DNA of 5,914 nt, from the NCBI GenBank assembly GCA_027056825.1, contig JALUJS010000030.1, forward strand, positions 1-5,914, given 5' to 3'. The stretch is from Candidatus Krumholzibacteriia bacterium (GTDB lineage: Bacteria > Krumholzibacteriota > Krumholzibacteriia > LZORAL124-64-63). Made by a program: the position numbers and the translations under genes. The first letter of the stretch is position 1, and the number at the start of each line of letters is the position of its first letter. Shown here piece after piece: positions 4,426 to 5,914 of this stretch. The notes below the pieces were generated by a model. That model was not told where the DNA came from. It did no database searches and saw nothing but the letters and a program-made list of their open reading frames with translations.

Positions 4426-5914
4426 GTGATTCCTGGTCCCCCGTCCGCCGCTTCTTCCTGTGCCCTTCGCCCCGTGGCGGGCTGCCCGGTGTTCCGGGCG
4501 ATCGTCCTGGCCGCGCTCCTTACCCTTTTCCCCGCCGCAGGTTTCGGGAATACCCCTGAAGGCCCAGTGTCGCCTTTGTTGCAGAAGGCTCTGGACCATC
4601 CCCGTGACCTGGGACTGGAGAAGGGGGCGCCGGTGGCGGTGTGGGTGTTCTTTACCGACAAGGGACTGGAGGGCGAGGCCCTGGACCTGGCGTTGCAACA
4701 GGCCCGCGAGGACCTCTCCCCGCGCGCCCTGGCGCGACGCCGCAGGATGGCCGGGCCGGGCTCCCCGGTGGTGGATACGCGGGACCTGCCCCTGGCCCCT
4801 GATTACCTCGCCAGGGTGGCGGCCCTGGGAGGCAAACTGCGGCACGTCAGCCGTTGGCTCAACGCCGCCAGCTTCGATGTGGCCCCCGACGCGGTGGCCC
4901 GGGTGGCCGCCCTGCCCATGGTGCGCCGGGTCGACCTGGTGCGCCGCTTCCGCAAGCCCCGGCCCCTGGAGCCGAGCCCCGTGGACCTGAAGGTGGCGCC
5001 GGAAAGCCCGGGCTTCGGGCAAGGTCCTCCCGCACCGGGTGACAAATCGACCCAACAGGCCCTGTGGACCCTGGATTACGGCCTGAACCGCGGCCCCCTG
5101 GAGCAGATCGACGTGCCGCCGGTGCACGAGATGGGCGTGACCGGGCGCGGCGTGGTGGTGGGCATGCTGGACACGGGTTTCCGCACCACCCACGAGTCCC
5201 TGGCGGGCGTGCCCGTCCTGGGCGCCTTCGACTTCGTGGACAACGACTCCATCGTGGACCTGCAGGAGGGCGACCTGTCCTCGGTGATCACCCACGGCAC
5301 CATGACCCTGTCCACGGTGGCCGGCTACATGCCCGGCCAGCTGATCGCTCCCGCGTACGGGGTCTCGGTCCTGCTGGCCCGCACCGAGGATGTGTCCCAG
5401 GAGATCCCCGCGGAGGAGGACCACTGGGTGGCCGGCCTGGAGTGGGCCGAAGCCCAGGGCGCGGACATCATCTCCTCCTCGCTGGGCTACATCGACTGGT
5501 ACACCTTCGCCGACCTGGACGGCAACACCGCGGTGACCACGGTGGCCGCCGACCTGGCCGTCGGCCGCGGGCTGGTGGTGGTCAATTCCGCAGGCAATTC
5601 CCGGACCACCACCGGTACGCTCATCGCCCCTGCCGACGGGGACAGCGTGATCACCGCCGGGGCGGTAGACATCACCGGCGTCTACACCTACTTCTCCTCG
5701 CCGGGCCCCACCGCCGACGGGCGCATCAAGCCCGACGTCATGGCCCTGGGCCAGGACAACCCCGTGGCCAATCCCACCGACGATCATGGCTACGGGTTCG
5801 TTTCGGGCACCTCGTTCAGTTGCCCGCTGACCTCCGGCGTGGTCGCCCTGATGCTTTCGCGTGTCCCCGGGTTGACGCCCATGGAGGTGCGGGAGGCCCT
5901 GCGCCAGACCGCGA
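4426..5914 (+). CDS. Secreted subtilisin-like serine protease (peptidase S8) with N-terminal prodomain, 3' end outside window
   Basis: From GTG 4426 the frame stays open for 496 codons to the window edge. GAGG (4417-4420) precedes the GTG by 5 nt. An in-frame ATG at 4351 overlaps the TATAAT promoter element and is rejected. A long n-region leads to a hydrophobic core (RAIVLAALLTLFPAAGFG, 24-41), probably a Sec signal peptide. Residues about 68-175 look like an inhibitor/chaperone prodomain (AVWVFFTDKG, RRRR at 104-107, SRWLNAASFDV at 142-152, LPMVRRVDLV). The catalytic domain starts near 232 and has all key residues: Asp249 (GMLDTGF), His290 (THGTMTLSTVAG), oxyanion Asn391 (NSAGNS) and Ser463 (SGTSFSCP). 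It should be secreted, self-processed and degrade proteins outside the cytoplasm. The prodomain and the LWTLDYGLNRGPLEQI linker resemble FCB-type subtilases, which often carry C-terminal sorting or Ig-like domains; none can be seen here. It is probably its own transcription unit. Confidence 0.93.
   Translation, partial: MIPGPPSAASSCALRPVAGCPVFRAIVLAALLTLFPAAGFGNTPEGPVSPLLQKALDHPRDLGLEKGAPVAVWVFFTDKGLEGEALDLALQQAREDLSPRALARRRRMAGPGSPVVDTRDLPLAPDYLARVAALGGKLRHVSRWLNAASFDVAPDAVARVAALPMVRRVDLVRRFRKPRPLEPSPVDLKVAPESPGFGQGPPAPGDKSTQQALWTLDYGLNRGPLEQIDVPPVHEMGVTGRGVVVGMLDTGFRTTHESLAGVPVLGAFDFVDNDSIVDLQEGDLSSVITHGTMTLSTVAGYMPGQLIAPAYGVSVLLARTEDVSQEIPAEEDHWVAGLEWAEAQGADIISSSLGYIDWYTFADLDGNTAVTTVAADLAVGRGLVVVNSAGNSRTTTGTLIAPADGDSVITAGAVDITGVYTYFSSPGPTADGRIKPDVMALGQDNPVANPTDDHGYGFVSGTSFSCPLTSGVVALMLSRVPGLTPMEVREALRQTA

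Noticed and set aside
3372..4661. A 429-codon minus-strand open frame opposite the TPR gene.
   Set aside because: The composition is repetitive in His, Gln, Gly and Val with no domain. The plus strand carries a coherent TPR/ST7-like protein with promoter and ribosome site.
4276..5787. A 503-codon minus-strand open frame opposite the protease gene.
   Set aside because: It is rich in Gly, His, Gln and Val without motifs, while the plus strand encodes an intact S8 catalytic set in order.

Overview
The window is GC-rich bacterial DNA packed with protein-coding genes. An outer-membrane porin, several export signals and periplasmic-type proteins point to a Gram-negative (diderm) organism. The prodomain and catalytic-domain wording of the S8 protease at the right end resembles secreted subtilases of the FCB superphylum and related GC-rich candidate phyla. 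The porin/small phosphate-binding-like protein/sensor group is also familiar from Desulfobacterota and Gammaproteobacteria. The phylum therefore stays open. No RNA gene, CRISPR array, insertion sequence or tRNA was seen.

Layout. Positions 1-1969 hold a three-gene minus-strand operon: a 415-aa porin-like barrel (722-1969), a 143-aa secreted miniature PstS-like protein (270-701), and the first 79 codons of a membrane-anchored sensor-type protein (237 to beyond position 1). The gaps are only 20 and 32 bp and each gene has a clear Shine-Dalgarno site. Positions 1970-2215 are an intergenic stretch that should carry the operon promoter and the end of the next transcript. Positions 2216-3154 hold a minus-strand patatin-like phospholipase of RssA size with an intact Ser/Asp dyad. 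A 187-bp divergent region with two back-to-back sigma70-type promoters separates it from a plus-strand ST7-like TPR protein (3342-4325). About 100 bp follow with a perfect extended -10 and a strong 9-bp hairpin. From 4426 a plus-strand, GTG-initiated secreted subtilisin-like protease with prodomain runs off the right edge; all catalytic residues are visible.

How the genes may work together. The left operon reads as an envelope sensing unit: the porin admits a solute, the small periplasmic protein may bind it, and the membrane protein may report it. This is inferred from gene order and family knowledge; the ligand is unknown. The patatin and ST7-like genes share a control region and may be co-regulated. 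The protease appears to be an independent transcription unit. I saw no clearly new system; the best candidates for follow-up are the porin/mini-PBP/sensor triad and the protease leader.
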